From: Dehalococcoides mccartyi
GTDB taxonomy: Bacteria > Chloroflexota > Dehalococcoidia > UBA2979
DNA length: 49,112 bases
Assembly (NCBI GenBank): GCA_945865925.1
Contig: CAMBFG010000011.1
Coordinates: 1 to 49,112, forward strand
Reading direction: 5' to 3'
Within the stretch, counting starts at the first letter, position 1. Each line of letters starts with the position of its first letter. A model generated the notes under the pieces. It ran no database searches, was not told the origin of the DNA, and worked only from the letters and a program-made list of their open reading frames with translations. Shown one piece after another: positions 9,416-17,585 of the stretch. A program made the position numbers and the translations under genes.

Positions 9416-10996
9416 GTGCCGGTCGAGCGTCGAGGCCATCGAGGCCCGACGCCGGTCGTCCTGCTCGCGGCGATCGTCACGGCGGCGGTGCTGCTGCCAC
9501 CGGCCTACCTCGTACTCCGCGCCGCCGGGGAGGGCTCCGCGATCGTCCAGGCGTTGTCGGCCCGCTCAACCCTCGCGGCGCTCGGGCGCACGGTGCTGCT
9601 CACGACGACCGTCACGACGACGTGCGTGGTGGTGGCGGTACCTCTCGGTTGGCTGACGACGCGCACCAACCTGCCGGGGGCTCGTGCGTGGACGGCCGTG
9701 CTCGCGCTGCCGCTCGCGGTGCCCTCGTTCGTCGGCGGGTTCGTGATGGTGAGTGCGCTGGGCCCGGGCGGGATGTTGCAGGACCTCCTCGAGCCGCTGG
9801 GTGTCGAGCGCGTCCCCTCGATCTACGGGTTCTGGGGCGCCTGGCTCGTGTTGAGTGCACTGAGTTACCCCTACTTGTATCTGCAGGTGTGCGCCGCGCT
9901 GCGCCGCGAGGACCCCGCGCTGCACGAGGCCGCCCGAAGCCTCGGGCGGAGTGCCCACCAGACATTCTTCGAGGTTACGTTGCCGCAGTTGCGTCCGGCG
10001 ATCTCGGCTGGTGGCGTGCTGGTGGCGCTCTACGTGTTGAGCGAGTTCGGTGCCGTCTCGATGCTGCGGTACGACACGCTGACGCCGCTGGTCTACATCC
10101 AGTACACGACCCAGTTCGACCGTGGTGCCGCCGCGGTGATGGGCTTGCCGTTGCTCGTCCTCGCCGCGCTGATCATCGGCGGCGACGCGTTCACACGAGG
10201 CCCCGCCCGCTACTACGCCCGAGCCCAGCGCGCGCCGCAGCAGCGCGTCCCGCTCGGGCGTTGGCGCTGGCCGGCAGTCGCTGCGTGTGTCCTCGTCCTC
10301 TCGGTCGGCGTGATCGTGCCCGTGACGGTGATCCTCTACTGGCTCGCCCGGGGGCTCCAGGAGGGCGCCAGGACGGGGCTGCCTTTCGAGGTGGTGACGA
10401 ACACTGCGCAGGCAGCCGGGCTGGCTGCCGTGGCCGCGGGCCTCGCCTCGCTTCCCCTGGCGTGGGTGGCTGTGCGGCATCGAGGCTGGGGTGGCGCGAT
10501 GATGGAGCGGGCGGCATACGCGGGGCAGGCGCTGCCGGCGATCACGATCGCGCTGGCGCTGGTGTTCTTCGTCGCCCGGTACGCCTCGCCGCTGTACCAG
10601 ACGCTGGGAGTGCTCGTGTTTGCCTATGCGGTGCGGTTCTTGCCAGAGGCGCTGGGTGCGACTCGCACGGCGCTGCTGCAGGTGAACCCCAACGGTGAGG
10701 AGGCCGCGCGCAGCCTCGGCGTGGGGGCGCTGCGCACCTTCGCGCGCGTGACCGCGCCACAGATGGCGCCGAGCGTGTCCGCGGGGATGCTGCTGGTCTT
10801 CCTGACCGTGATGAAGGAGCTGCCGATCACGCTGCTGCTCAGCCCCATCGGCTTCGACACGTTCGCGACGACAATCTGGTCCGCCACCAGCGAGGCGTTC
10901 TTCGCACAGGCAGCGCTCCCGGCGCTCGTGCTGATGCTCTGTTCGGGCCTCGCCGTCCTCGTGATGCTGCGCCGCGAAGAGGTGACACTGGCATGA
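9416..10996 (+). CDS. Fe(III)-type ABC transporter permease (fused double permease)
   Basis: The 526-aa membrane protein has two copies of the binding-protein-dependent transport permease domain. Each has an EAA loop: LHEAARSLGRSAHQTFFEVTLPQLRP in the first half (near residue 170) and GEEAARSLGVGALRTFARVTAPQMAP in the second (near residue 435). About 12 membrane segments are visible. This architecture is that of FbpB/SfuB-type iron permeases. The start is GTG 9416, 21 bp after the binding-protein gene. Its stop overlaps the ATG of the ATPase gene (ATGA at 10993-10996), showing translational coupling. Confidence 0.92.
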   Translation: MPVERRGHRGPTPVVLLAAIVTAAVLLPPAYLVLRAAGEGSAIVQALSARSTLAALGRTVLLTTTVTTTCVVVAVPLGWLTTRTNLPGARAWTAVLALPLAVPSFVGGFVMVSALGPGGMLQDLLEPLGVERVPSIYGFWGAWLVLSALSYPYLYLQVCAALRREDPALHEAARSLGRSAHQTFFEVTLPQLRPAISAGGVLVALYVLSEFGAVSMLRYDTLTPLVYIQYTTQFDRGAAAVMGLPLLVLAALIIGGDAFTRGPARYYARAQRAPQQRVPLGRWRWPAVAACVLVLSVGVIVPVTVILYWLARGLQEGARTGLPFEVVTNTAQAAGLAAVAAGLASLPLAWVAVRHRGWGGAMMERAAYAGQALPAITIALALVFFVARYASPLYQTLGVLVFAYAVRFLPEALGATRTALLQVNPNGEEAARSLGVGALRTFARVTAPQMAPSVSAGMLLVFLTVMKELPITLLLSPIGFDTFATTIWSATSEAFFAQAALPALVLMLCSGLAVLVMLRREEVTLA

Positions 10997-12027
10997 CCGC
11001 TTACCTCGCCTGTCGCGACATCTGGAAGCGGTTCGGCGAGACGATCGCCGTCGGCGGCGCAGACCTCGAGGTCGCGCGTGGCGACGTCCTCGCGTTGCTG
11101 GGGCCGAGTGGCTGCGGCAAGACGACGCTGCTGCGCGTGGTGGCAGGCTTCCAGCAGCCGGACGCTGGCGAGGTCACCCTCGACGGGCGCGTGCTGGACT
11201 CGGCCACCGAGGCGGTGCCGCCGGAGCGGCGGCGCGTGGGGATGGTGTTCCAGGACTTCGCGCTGTTCCCGCACATGGACGTGGCGCGAAACGTCGCGTT
11301 CGGGCTGCCGAAGGGCGCTGACCGCAAGCGCCGTGTGGGCGAGCTGCTCGACCTCGTGGGCCTCGATGGCCTCGGCGCGCGCATGCCCCACGAGTTGTCC
11401 GGGGGACAGCAGCAGCGGGTCGCGATTGCGCGGGCGCTCGCGGCAGAGCCGCTACTGATGCTGCTCGACGAGCCGTTCTCCAACCTCGACCCCTCCATCC
11501 GGCAGCGGGTGCGTGCCGAGGTGAAGCAGCTGATCCACCAGGTGGGGATCACGGCGGTGTTCGTTACCCACGATCAGGAGGAGGCGCTGAGCCTCGCCGA
11601 GCAGGTCGCCGTGATGATCGACGGCCGCATCCACCAGGTCGGCACACCGCGTGAGGTGTATGCGCAGCCCGCCGACCGCGCCGTCGCCGAGTTCATCGGT
11701 GAGGCGAATTTCCTCCCGGCGGAGATCCGAGGAGCCCGCGCCGACTGCGAACTCGGCAACATCGCCGTGCGCGTCACCTTCGAGGGCGTGGGCGAGGTCA
11801 TGGTGCGCGCCGAGGACATCGAGGTCGTCGCGGTCGGCGGCGTCGCCGCCGAGGTCGTGAGCATCGAGTATTACGGGCACGACCTGCTGGCGACGGTGCG
11901 CCTGGCGAGCGGATTGCCGGTGCGCATGCGGCAGAAGAGCGCGGGGCACCTCGCGCCCGGTCAGGCCGTGCAGATCGCGGCGAGCGGTGAGGCCCTTGCA
12001 TTTCCGGGACGCTCCGATGCGCGCTGA
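10993..12027 (+). CDS. Fe(III)-type ABC transporter ATP-binding protein
   Basis: The 344-aa ATPase has Walker A LLGPSGCGKTT (residues 35-45), Q-loop VFQDFALFPHM, signature LSGGQQQRVAIARAL, Walker B LLMLLDEPFSNLD and the switch histidine in FVTHDQEEAL. The C-terminal 110 residues (from IGEANFLPAEI) form a TOBE-type regulatory region. It energises the importer whose permease gene it overlaps by 4 bp. The next gene begins 11 bp before this one ends, so transcription continues into envelope-glycan genes. Confidence 0.93.
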   Translation: MTAYLACRDIWKRFGETIAVGGADLEVARGDVLALLGPSGCGKTTLLRVVAGFQQPDAGEVTLDGRVLDSATEAVPPERRRVGMVFQDFALFPHMDVARNVAFGLPKGADRKRRVGELLDLVGLDGLGARMPHELSGGQQQRVAIARALAAEPLLMLLDEPFSNLDPSIRQRVRAEVKQLIHQVGITAVFVTHDQEEALSLAEQVAVMIDGRIHQVGTPREVYAQPADRAVAEFIGEANFLPAEIRGARADCELGNIAVRVTFEGVGEVMVRAEDIEVVAVGGVAAEVVSIEYYGHDLLATVRLASGLPVRMRQKSAGHLAPGQAVQIAASGEALAFPGRSDAR

Positions 12028-13459
12028 GCCGCGACTCGCCCTCGGCGCGGCCGCGCTGTTCGTGCTGCTGGCCGTCGTCTACACCGCCTCGATCGGCCTG
12101 CGCGCCACCCGAGGTGCCTCGATCACCGGTGACGAACCCTTCTACCTCCTGACGACGCAGAGCCTGCTCGACGACGGTGACCTCGACCTTCGCCAGCAGT
12201 ACGAGCGCGCGTCCTACCGCGTCTTCTTCGACCACCTCGACCCACTGTGGACGCAGGCGCCTCCGAGGCCAGACGGGCGTCTCCTGAGCCCGCACGACCC
12301 CGGCCTCTCGGTGTACCTCCTGCCCGGGTTCGCGGTGAGCGGCCTCCGAGGCGCGCAGATCCAGATGCTGCTGACTGCGGCGGCGGTCTTCGCGCTGATG
12401 TTCGTGTTGATCGCGCGCGAGACTGAAGCACCTCGGCTGGCGTGGTTCGCGACGCTGGCCGTGGGGCTGACCGCGACGGCGTTCGTTTACGCGACAGAGA
12501 TCTACCCGGAGGTGCCAGCCGCGCTCTGCCTCGTGCTCGCGCTGCTGGCACTGCGTGCGCCTCCGGTGACGGCGAGGCACGCGGTTGCGATCGCGACGCT
12601 GGTCACAGCCCTCGCATGGCTGGGCGTGAAGTATGTCCCGCTGGGCCTGCTCGTCGCAGCGGTCGCGATGTGGCGCACGGACTCCCGAGGGCGACTGTGG
12701 CTCCTCGGGCTCGGAGTGGTCTCGGGCGTCGCATACATCTGGTGGCACATCGCGACGTTCGGAGGGCTGACGGCATACGGCGCGAACAACCTCTATGCCG
12801 GCGAAGCGACGGTCGAGGTCATTCGTGCGCACCTCTCGGTGGCGGATCGCGCCTACCGCGTGGTGGGGTTGTTCGTCGACCAGCGCTTTGGCCTCGGGCG
12901 GTGGGCGCCCGTGCTGCTGTTGGTCGTGCCGGCACTGCCCCTGCTCGTGCGGCGAGGGCGCGTGGGGGCGCTGGTCGTTTCGCTCGTCGGCGCACAGCTG
13001 CTGATCGCCACGTTCGTCGCGGTCACGATGATGGGGTGGTGGTTCCCCGGCCGCACGCTGATGGCCGTGTTGGCGCTGATGGCATGGCCGCTCACCGAGG
13101 CGCTCGTCCGGTTCCCCACCTGGGGCCGCGTCGCCGTCGGTGCGCTCGCCGCTCACTCGATGCTCATCACAATCGCGCTGACTCGAGCATCCCGCGCGAA
13201 TGAGGTGCGGCTCGCCGTCGATCCGTTCGACATGACCTCGATGTGGTTTCGGGCGCTCGCCGGGCTCTTCCCCGACTATCGAGCGTGGACGCTGGAGACC
13301 ACGGTACTGCACGCGTTGTGGTTGACGGCCGGCCTCGGCGCGCTGGGCTGGGTGCTGTGGCACGAGTACGGCACGACCGTGCGGCGGCGGCTGTCAAAGG
13401 CAAGTGTGGCGCAGGCGGAGCGCGATGTGCCCTCGGTGGGCGCGAGGATGCGAGGGTAG
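12017..13459 (+). CDS. GT-C-like multi-spanning glycosyltransferase
   Basis: The 480-aa product begins at ATG 12017, overlapping the ATPase gene by 11 bp; the frame is open further upstream but that part overlaps the ATPase coding sequence. An N-terminal membrane helix is followed by a periplasm-facing loop with GASITGDEPFYLLTTQSLLDDGDLDL, whose GDEP(F/Y) acidic motif is typical of ArnT/dolichyl-phosphate-mannose-dependent GT-C enzymes. About ten hydrophobic segments follow. It probably transfers a sugar from a polyprenyl-phosphate donor to an envelope acceptor, fitting with the GT2/phosphodiesterase fusion at the head of this gene run. The acceptor is unknown. Confidence 0.72.
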   Translation: MRAEPRLALGAAALFVLLAVVYTASIGLRATRGASITGDEPFYLLTTQSLLDDGDLDLRQQYERASYRVFFDHLDPLWTQAPPRPDGRLLSPHDPGLSVYLLPGFAVSGLRGAQIQMLLTAAAVFALMFVLIARETEAPRLAWFATLAVGLTATAFVYATEIYPEVPAALCLVLALLALRAPPVTARHAVAIATLVTALAWLGVKYVPLGLLVAAVAMWRTDSRGRLWLLGLGVVSGVAYIWWHIATFGGLTAYGANNLYAGEATVEVIRAHLSVADRAYRVVGLFVDQRFGLGRWAPVLLLVVPALPLLVRRGRVGALVVSLVGAQLLIATFVAVTMMGWWFPGRTLMAVLALMAWPLTEALVRFPTWGRVAVGALAAHSMLITIALTRASRANEVRLAVDPFDMTSMWFRALAGLFPDYRAWTLETTVLHALWLTAGLGALGWVLWHEYGTTVRRRLSKASVAQAERDVPSVGARMRG

Positions 13460-13461
13460 AC

Positions 13462-14259
13462 ATGGATCACGACCGGTCGGTGGCGATCATCGGCGCGGGC
13501 GCCGTCGGCCGTTCGATGCGGCTGCACTTCCCGGACGCCGTCCTGTACGACGAGCCGCTTGGCCTCGGCTCCCGCGAGGTGGTGAACCGCTGCCGCTTCG
13601 CCTTCGTCTGCGTTCCGACGCCATCGATGCAAGACGGCGCGTGCGACACCTCGATCGTGGAGGATGTAGTGGGCTGGCTGGAAAGCGAGATCATCGTGGT
13701 GCGCTCGACGGTCGCGCCTGGCACGACGGAGCGCCTCGCGAGGGCGACCGGCAAGCGCGTCGTGTTCCAGCCGGAGTACGGGCCGGGCGAGTCGCCTGAT
13801 CACCCGTACGCTGATGTGCGTGACATCGGTTGGATGATCCTCGGTGGGCCGCGCGAGTGGACGGCGCCCGTCCATGATCTGTATCAGCGTGTCGTGCGCT
13901 CCGAGGTGGTCATCCAGCAGACGGACGCAACCACGGCGGAACTCACGAAGTACATGGAGAACGCGTTCCTCGCCGCGAAGGTGCTGTTCTGCAATGAGTT
14001 CTACGACATCGCTCAGTCGATGGGCGTGGACTATCGCGAGTTGCGCGAACTCTGGCTGCTCGACCCGCGGATGGGTCGATCTCACACCTGGGTCTTCCCA
14101 GACGACCGAGGCTTCGGCGGGAAATGCCTCCCGAAGGACCTCGACGCCATCGTCCAGAGCGCCCTCGCGACGGGTGTAATGCCCTCGATGTTGGTGGCGG
14201 TCGCTGCGTCAAACCGCCAAATGCGGACACCGGCCGGAATCCCGGCAACGTTCACGTAG
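13462..14259 (+). CDS. UDP-glucose/GDP-mannose 6-dehydrogenase family protein, short form
   Basis: ATG 13462, 2 bp after the previous stop, gives 265 aa; the frame is open further upstream but that stretch is the previous gene. The N-terminus is an NAD-binding Rossmann motif AIIGAGAVGRS, followed by VPTPSMQDGACDTS, VRSTVAPGTT, the central-domain signature ELTKYMENAFLAAKVLFCNEFYD in character, and GFGGKCLPKDLDA containing the family's catalytic cysteine. The protein stops soon after, so the C-terminal UDP-binding domain (normally about 120-150 residues) is missing. Either it is a natural short version or a 3'-truncated gene. If active it would make a uronic acid for the glycan work of neighbouring genes. 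Confidence 0.82.
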   Translation: MDHDRSVAIIGAGAVGRSMRLHFPDAVLYDEPLGLGSREVVNRCRFAFVCVPTPSMQDGACDTSIVEDVVGWLESEIIVVRSTVAPGTTERLARATGKRVVFQPEYGPGESPDHPYADVRDIGWMILGGPREWTAPVHDLYQRVVRSEVVIQQTDATTAELTKYMENAFLAAKVLFCNEFYDIAQSMGVDYRELRELWLLDPRMGRSHTWVFPDDRGFGGKCLPKDLDAIVQSALATGVMPSMLVAVAASNRQMRTPAGIPATFT

Positions 14260-14308
14260 ATTCGAGGAGAATCTTGTGCAGAGACTGAGTCTCTGGGTAT
14301 ATCGATGC

Positions 14309-14337
14309 TTGACGTTACTATTAGGTCATCCTAATAA
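14309..14337 (+). promoter_or_regulatory. Sigma-70-type promoter overlapped by an inverted-repeat operator
   Basis: A -35 TTGACG (14309-14314), a 17-bp spacer and a -10 TAATAA (14332-14337) form one of the best housekeeping-type promoters in the window. The spacer and -10 are overlapped by the dyad TATTAGG-TCAT-CCTAATA (14319-14336), so a bound dimer would block RNA polymerase. A second dyad GAGACT-G-AGTCTC lies at 14281-14293. The promoter drives the delta-60 lipoprotein gene at 14380. Confidence 0.75.
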
Positions 14338-14379
14338 TCTTGGAGGCGGCACACTAAGACCATCTCTGAGGGGGTAGCA

Positions 14380-15831
14380 GTGAAGACTGTGTGGACTCGT
14401 ATCATTCTCGTCGGCGGCCTCGGGCTCGCTCTGGCGGGTTGCAGCAGCGAACCGACTGAGGATTCGGCGCCGTCGGCGTCTACCGCTACTGGCGCAGCGA
14501 CTGCCGGGATACCCGGCGCTCCGGCCGCCAAGGCCGTGGTTCTGGACGCTACCTTCGGCAAGGGCGGCATCTCGACGGTGCCGCTGACGGCTTCAACGCA
14601 TGACCGCTTTATGGCTGTGGCGGTTGGCGCTGACGGCAAGACGTACGCCGCTGGGTTCATCTCGGAGGGTGGGGATCAGGCGCTGGCCGTCGCCCGCATC
14701 GACGAGAAGGGCGCGCTGGACAAGACGTTCGGCAAGGACGGCATCGCCTCCGTGAACGCCGCCATCGGCGGCAAGGCCGTCGAGATCGCGCGCAGCGTCG
14801 TCGTCCAGGCCAACGGAAAAATCGTCATCGCCGGGCCGATCGAGGCGAACCCCGCCGCGACCGGTGACGCCGCGAAGGACACCGACATCGCCGTCGCGCG
14901 GTTCGACGCAGGTGGAAAGATCGACACGACGTTCGGGAAGAGCGGCGTCGCGGTCATCGACCTCGGCGCGGGACGTGCAACCTCGGCTACCACGTTCGTG
15001 GGTGACACGTCGTGGGGCATCGGCGCGCTGTCGGGCGACCGGGTCGTGCTCTTCGGCTCGAAGTTGGCGGACGGCGCAGGCCGCACCGACACCGACTTCG
15101 TCGTGTTCGCCTTGACGAACGCAGGCGTTCTGGACACGGCGTTCGGGGCGGCTGGCAAGGTCGTCGTCGACCTCGACAAGAGCGTGGACAACCCACGGCA
15201 CCTGCTGGTGCAGGCCGACGGCAAGGTCGTCGCGACCGGGTACTCGAGCATCGGCGGCGTGGTAAGTCCGGTGCTCATCCGCATGAGCAGCGCCGGTGTG
15301 CTGGACAACGGCTTCGGCAGGGACGGCGTGGCGAACGCCCAGATTCTTCCCGGTGTCGCCGAGTCGTACAGCGTGAGTATGCAAGGCGACAGCTACATCA
15401 TCGCGGGCTACGGACGCGGTGCGGACGCCACCGAGAAGGTCGATATGGTCGTGGAGCGGTTCACCGCGAATGGCCAATGGGACAAAACCTTTGGCACGAA
15501 CGGTCTCTTCCGCCTCGACATCGCGAAGGACGACGACCGCGCACGCAACGTGCAGGTCCTGCCGGACGGCCGGATCCTCGTGGCTGGCAGCGGTAAGAAG
15601 ACGGCGACCAACATCGACGCCATGCTCGTGCTGCTGTCGAAGGACGGCGTGGCGGACAAAACGTTCGGCGACGCAGGCATCCTGATCTCGGACCTCGGCG
15701 GGCCCGCGGACGCGTGGTACGGCATCACGCTCTCGGCGGACAAGAAGTACGCCATCGTCACGGGCTACAAGGGCACGGACGCCACCAGTGGTGGCAACGA
15801 CGACGCAGTCGTCGCGCGAGTCGCGCTCTAG
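14380..15831 (+). CDS. Secreted lipoprotein with delta-60 repeats
   Basis: The 483-aa product (GTG start after GAGGGGG) has a lipoprotein signal with lipobox LALAGC (Cys21), then a Ser/Thr/Ala-rich linker to about residue 50. The rest is built of seven units with the delta-60 signature LDxxFGxxG followed by a stretch ending in DGKxxxxG: LDATFGKGG, LDKTFGKDG, IDTTFGKSG, LDTAFGAAG, LDNGFGRDG, WDKTFGTNG and ADKTFGDAG. Such repeats fold as beta-propeller-like surface proteins. It is monocistronic, between its own promoter and terminator. Ligand or partner unknown. Confidence 0.88.
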   Translation: MKTVWTRIILVGGLGLALAGCSSEPTEDSAPSASTATGAATAGIPGAPAAKAVVLDATFGKGGISTVPLTASTHDRFMAVAVGADGKTYAAGFISEGGDQALAVARIDEKGALDKTFGKDGIASVNAAIGGKAVEIARSVVVQANGKIVIAGPIEANPAATGDAAKDTDIAVARFDAGGKIDTTFGKSGVAVIDLGAGRATSATTFVGDTSWGIGALSGDRVVLFGSKLADGAGRTDTDFVVFALTNAGVLDTAFGAAGKVVVDLDKSVDNPRHLLVQADGKVVATGYSSIGGVVSPVLIRMSSAGVLDNGFGRDGVANAQILPGVAESYSVSMQGDSYIIAGYGRGADATEKVDMVVERFTANGQWDKTFGTNGLFRLDIAKDDDRARNVQVLPDGRILVAGSGKKTATNIDAMLVLLSKDGVADKTFGDAGILISDLGGPADAWYGITLSADKKYAIVTGYKGTDATSGGNDDAVVARVAL

Positions 15832-15853
15832 CGCCTCCCTCCGGTCGAGCATG

Positions 15854-15879
15854 CGAGGCCCGGCAATCGCCGGGCCTCG
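15854..15879 (+). terminator. Terminator after the delta-60 lipoprotein gene
   Basis: Arms CGAGGCCCGGC (15854-15864) and GCCGGGCCTCG (15869-15879) form an 11-bp perfect stem with loop AATC, followed by TTGTGT. It lies 22 bp after the stop codon, in the gap before the converging gene that ends at 15959. Confidence 0.85.
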
Positions 15880-15958
15880 TTGTGTCAGGACGTCGAGGCT
15901 CGTGTTACGCGAGGTTGTCGCGCGCGCGGCTGACGCTCGGGTACCGCTTGCGCCTCGG

Positions 15959-16576
15959 CTAGCGGTCGAGGATCTCCCGGCTGGCGTCGCGAGCGGGATC
16001 GCGGGCGGGCAGGACATCCGTTACCCACCCGCCGGTCTTCCAGCGCGGCACCGGCGTCTCGCAGGCCTCCTGCGGGACGAAGCGCGACTGTTCCACGAAC
16101 GTCATCTGGTGGATGTAGCGTGGGCAGTTCCCGAAGATTTCCCGCGCCCGCACGCGGATGACGAACTGCGCTTCGGGGTACTCCGCCAGCAAGGGGTCAT
16201 CGAGGTCGATCGAGGCGACGCCGTTGACGCGCATGCGCCAGCGCTGCTCGAAGTCGATAAACAGCATGCCGACCTCGTGTGTCTGGGCGACGTTGCCCAT
16301 TGAGAGGTACATCCCATTGCCGTCGTAGTTGGGGAACGCGAGGGTGTGGTCGTCGACGATGCGGACGAAGCCCGGTGCACCGCCTTTGTAGGAGCAGTTC
16401 GCGTGCCCCTGCGCGTCCACCGTCGCCAGAAAGAACATCGGCATGTGACAGATGAACTCACGGTCGCGCTCGGTAAACGTCTCGTGCACGATCGCCTCTT
16501 CGAGGCGGTCAGCGAGACGCCGTGTGTCGAACGCGTCTTGCAGGTGGCGATTGCCTTCGTGGAAGAGGTCAGTCAC
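15959..16576 (-). CDS. Pyridoxamine 5'-phosphate oxidase-like flavin split-barrel protein
   Basis: The 205-aa protein starts at a GTG (16574-16576) with GAGGTG 5 bases upstream. It has the split-barrel pattern MPMFFLATVDAQGHANCSYKGGAPGFVRIVDDHTLAFPNYDGNGMYLS (only partly quoted in function: strand, turn, phosphate-binding region) and later VGMLFIDFEQRWRMRVNGVA. These proteins bind FMN or F420 and act as oxidoreductases. The C-terminal part (ECPRYIHQMTFVEQSR-like) with a tryptophan-rich tail matches the family usually annotated as pyridoxamine 5'-phosphate oxidase family; true PdxH activity is not implied. It follows the OCD-family gene on the same strand. Confidence 0.8.
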   Translation of the reverse strand: MTDLFHEGNRHLQDAFDTRRLADRLEEAIVHETFTERDREFICHMPMFFLATVDAQGHANCSYKGGAPGFVRIVDDHTLAFPNYDGNGMYLSMGNVAQTHEVGMLFIDFEQRWRMRVNGVASIDLDDPLLAEYPEAQFVIRVRAREIFGNCPRYIHQMTFVEQSRFVPQEACETPVPRWKTGGWVTDVLPARDPARDASREILDR

Positions 16577-16590
16577 AGGACACCTCGAAT

Positions 16591-16607
16591 CTCGCGTTGG
16601 ACGCGAG
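16591..16607 (-). terminator. Small hairpin between two reverse-strand genes
   Basis: CTCGCG and CGCGAG (16591-16596, 16602-16607) pair around 5 nt, directly downstream of the ornithine cyclodeaminase-like gene. No T-run follows on the reverse strand, so it may attenuate rather than terminate. Confidence 0.3.
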
Positions 16608-16608
16608 T

Positions 16609-17538
16609 CTAGAACGGCAACTCCTGGCCGATACCGGCGGCGCGCGCCTTCTGGAGCACGTACGCGCTGGCCGCGACATCTTCGATCCCGATGCCCTGAC
16701 TCTCAAAGAGGGTGATGGCATCCGCCGAGGGGCGGCCGGGTACCTCGCCGCTCACGATCTGGTGCAGTTCGCGCGCCTGACGCCAACGGAAGGTGCCACG
16801 CTCGACCGCCCAGATCAGTTCGCCGCACTCGATCTGTGCCTGTTCCAGGTTGTCGACGACGACGAGCGCAGCGCGCTGGATCGTCGTGTCGTCCACCTCG
16901 CGCTTCATCCACGAATTCGAGCCGGCTGCGACCACGCATGTCCCCGGCTCGAGGAGTGCGCCGTCGAAGACCGGCTCGCGTGCGCTCGTGATGGCGACCA
17001 CGATCTGCGAGCCGTGCACGCAGTCTTCGGGTGACTCGACTGGCACGACCTCGACGCCGAGGCGCTTTGCCATCTCAGCCGCGAAGGCCTCGCGCTTCTC
17101 GGCGGCGCGGCTGTGGACCTTCACGGTCTTGATCGCACGGACGGCGCAGATCGCCTCGATCTGGGTGACGGCCTGACGGCCCGTCCCGATCATCCCGACT
17201 ACGGAGGCGTCCGCTTTCGCCATGTATTTCACGGCGACGCCGCTGGCTGCCCCGGTGCGGATCCAGGCAAGCGTGCCGGGCTCCAACACGGCGTCCAGTT
17301 TCCCGGTCTCGGTGTTGTAGAGCAGCGTCGCGGACGAATGGCGGACGGCGAAGGCGTGGGAGTCGAGGACGGTGCCGCCCATCAGGGTGGCGGCGGCTTT
17401 CCCGAAGCGGAACCGCTGGCGGGGGAGGTTCTCCACCGTCCCCTTCGACTCCTGCTTGAACAGGTCTTCGAGGACGGTCACGCACTCGTCCATTGGGAGC
17501 AGGCGGCGGACGTCGTCGTTGGAAAGGAAGATGGCCAT
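16609..17538 (-). CDS. Ornithine cyclodeaminase / mu-crystallin family protein
   Basis: The 309-aa product shows the family plan: N-terminal substrate domain with LSNDDVRRLLPMDECVTVLED and a lysine in AVKYMAKAD, then an NAD(P)-binding Rossmann motif VVGMIGTGRQAVTQ around residue 113-126 and VHSRAAEKREAFA, and the C-terminal GELIWAVERG and DAITLFESQGIGIEDVAAS. Family members are ornithine cyclodeaminases, alanine or ketimine reductases; I cannot choose the substrate from sequence. It sits between the split-barrel protein and an enoyl-CoA hydratase on the same strand, with only 47 bp to the latter. Confidence 0.9.
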   Translation of the reverse strand: MAIFLSNDDVRRLLPMDECVTVLEDLFKQESKGTVENLPRQRFRFGKAAATLMGGTVLDSHAFAVRHSSATLLYNTETGKLDAVLEPGTLAWIRTGAASGVAVKYMAKADASVVGMIGTGRQAVTQIEAICAVRAIKTVKVHSRAAEKREAFAAEMAKRLGVEVVPVESPEDCVHGSQIVVAITSAREPVFDGALLEPGTCVVAAGSNSWMKREVDDTTIQRAALVVVDNLEQAQIECGELIWAVERGTFRWRQARELHQIVSGEVPGRPSADAITLFESQGIGIEDVAASAYVLQKARAAGIGQELPF

Positions 17539-17585
17539 GGGTGTCCTGACAGATTCGGGCAGCGTTGAGTGAGGCGGCGCGGGCC

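Noticed and set aside
14319-14336. DtxR/IdeR iron box
   Set aside because: Only the first half of the 19-bp consensus matches; I keep it as an unassigned dyad.
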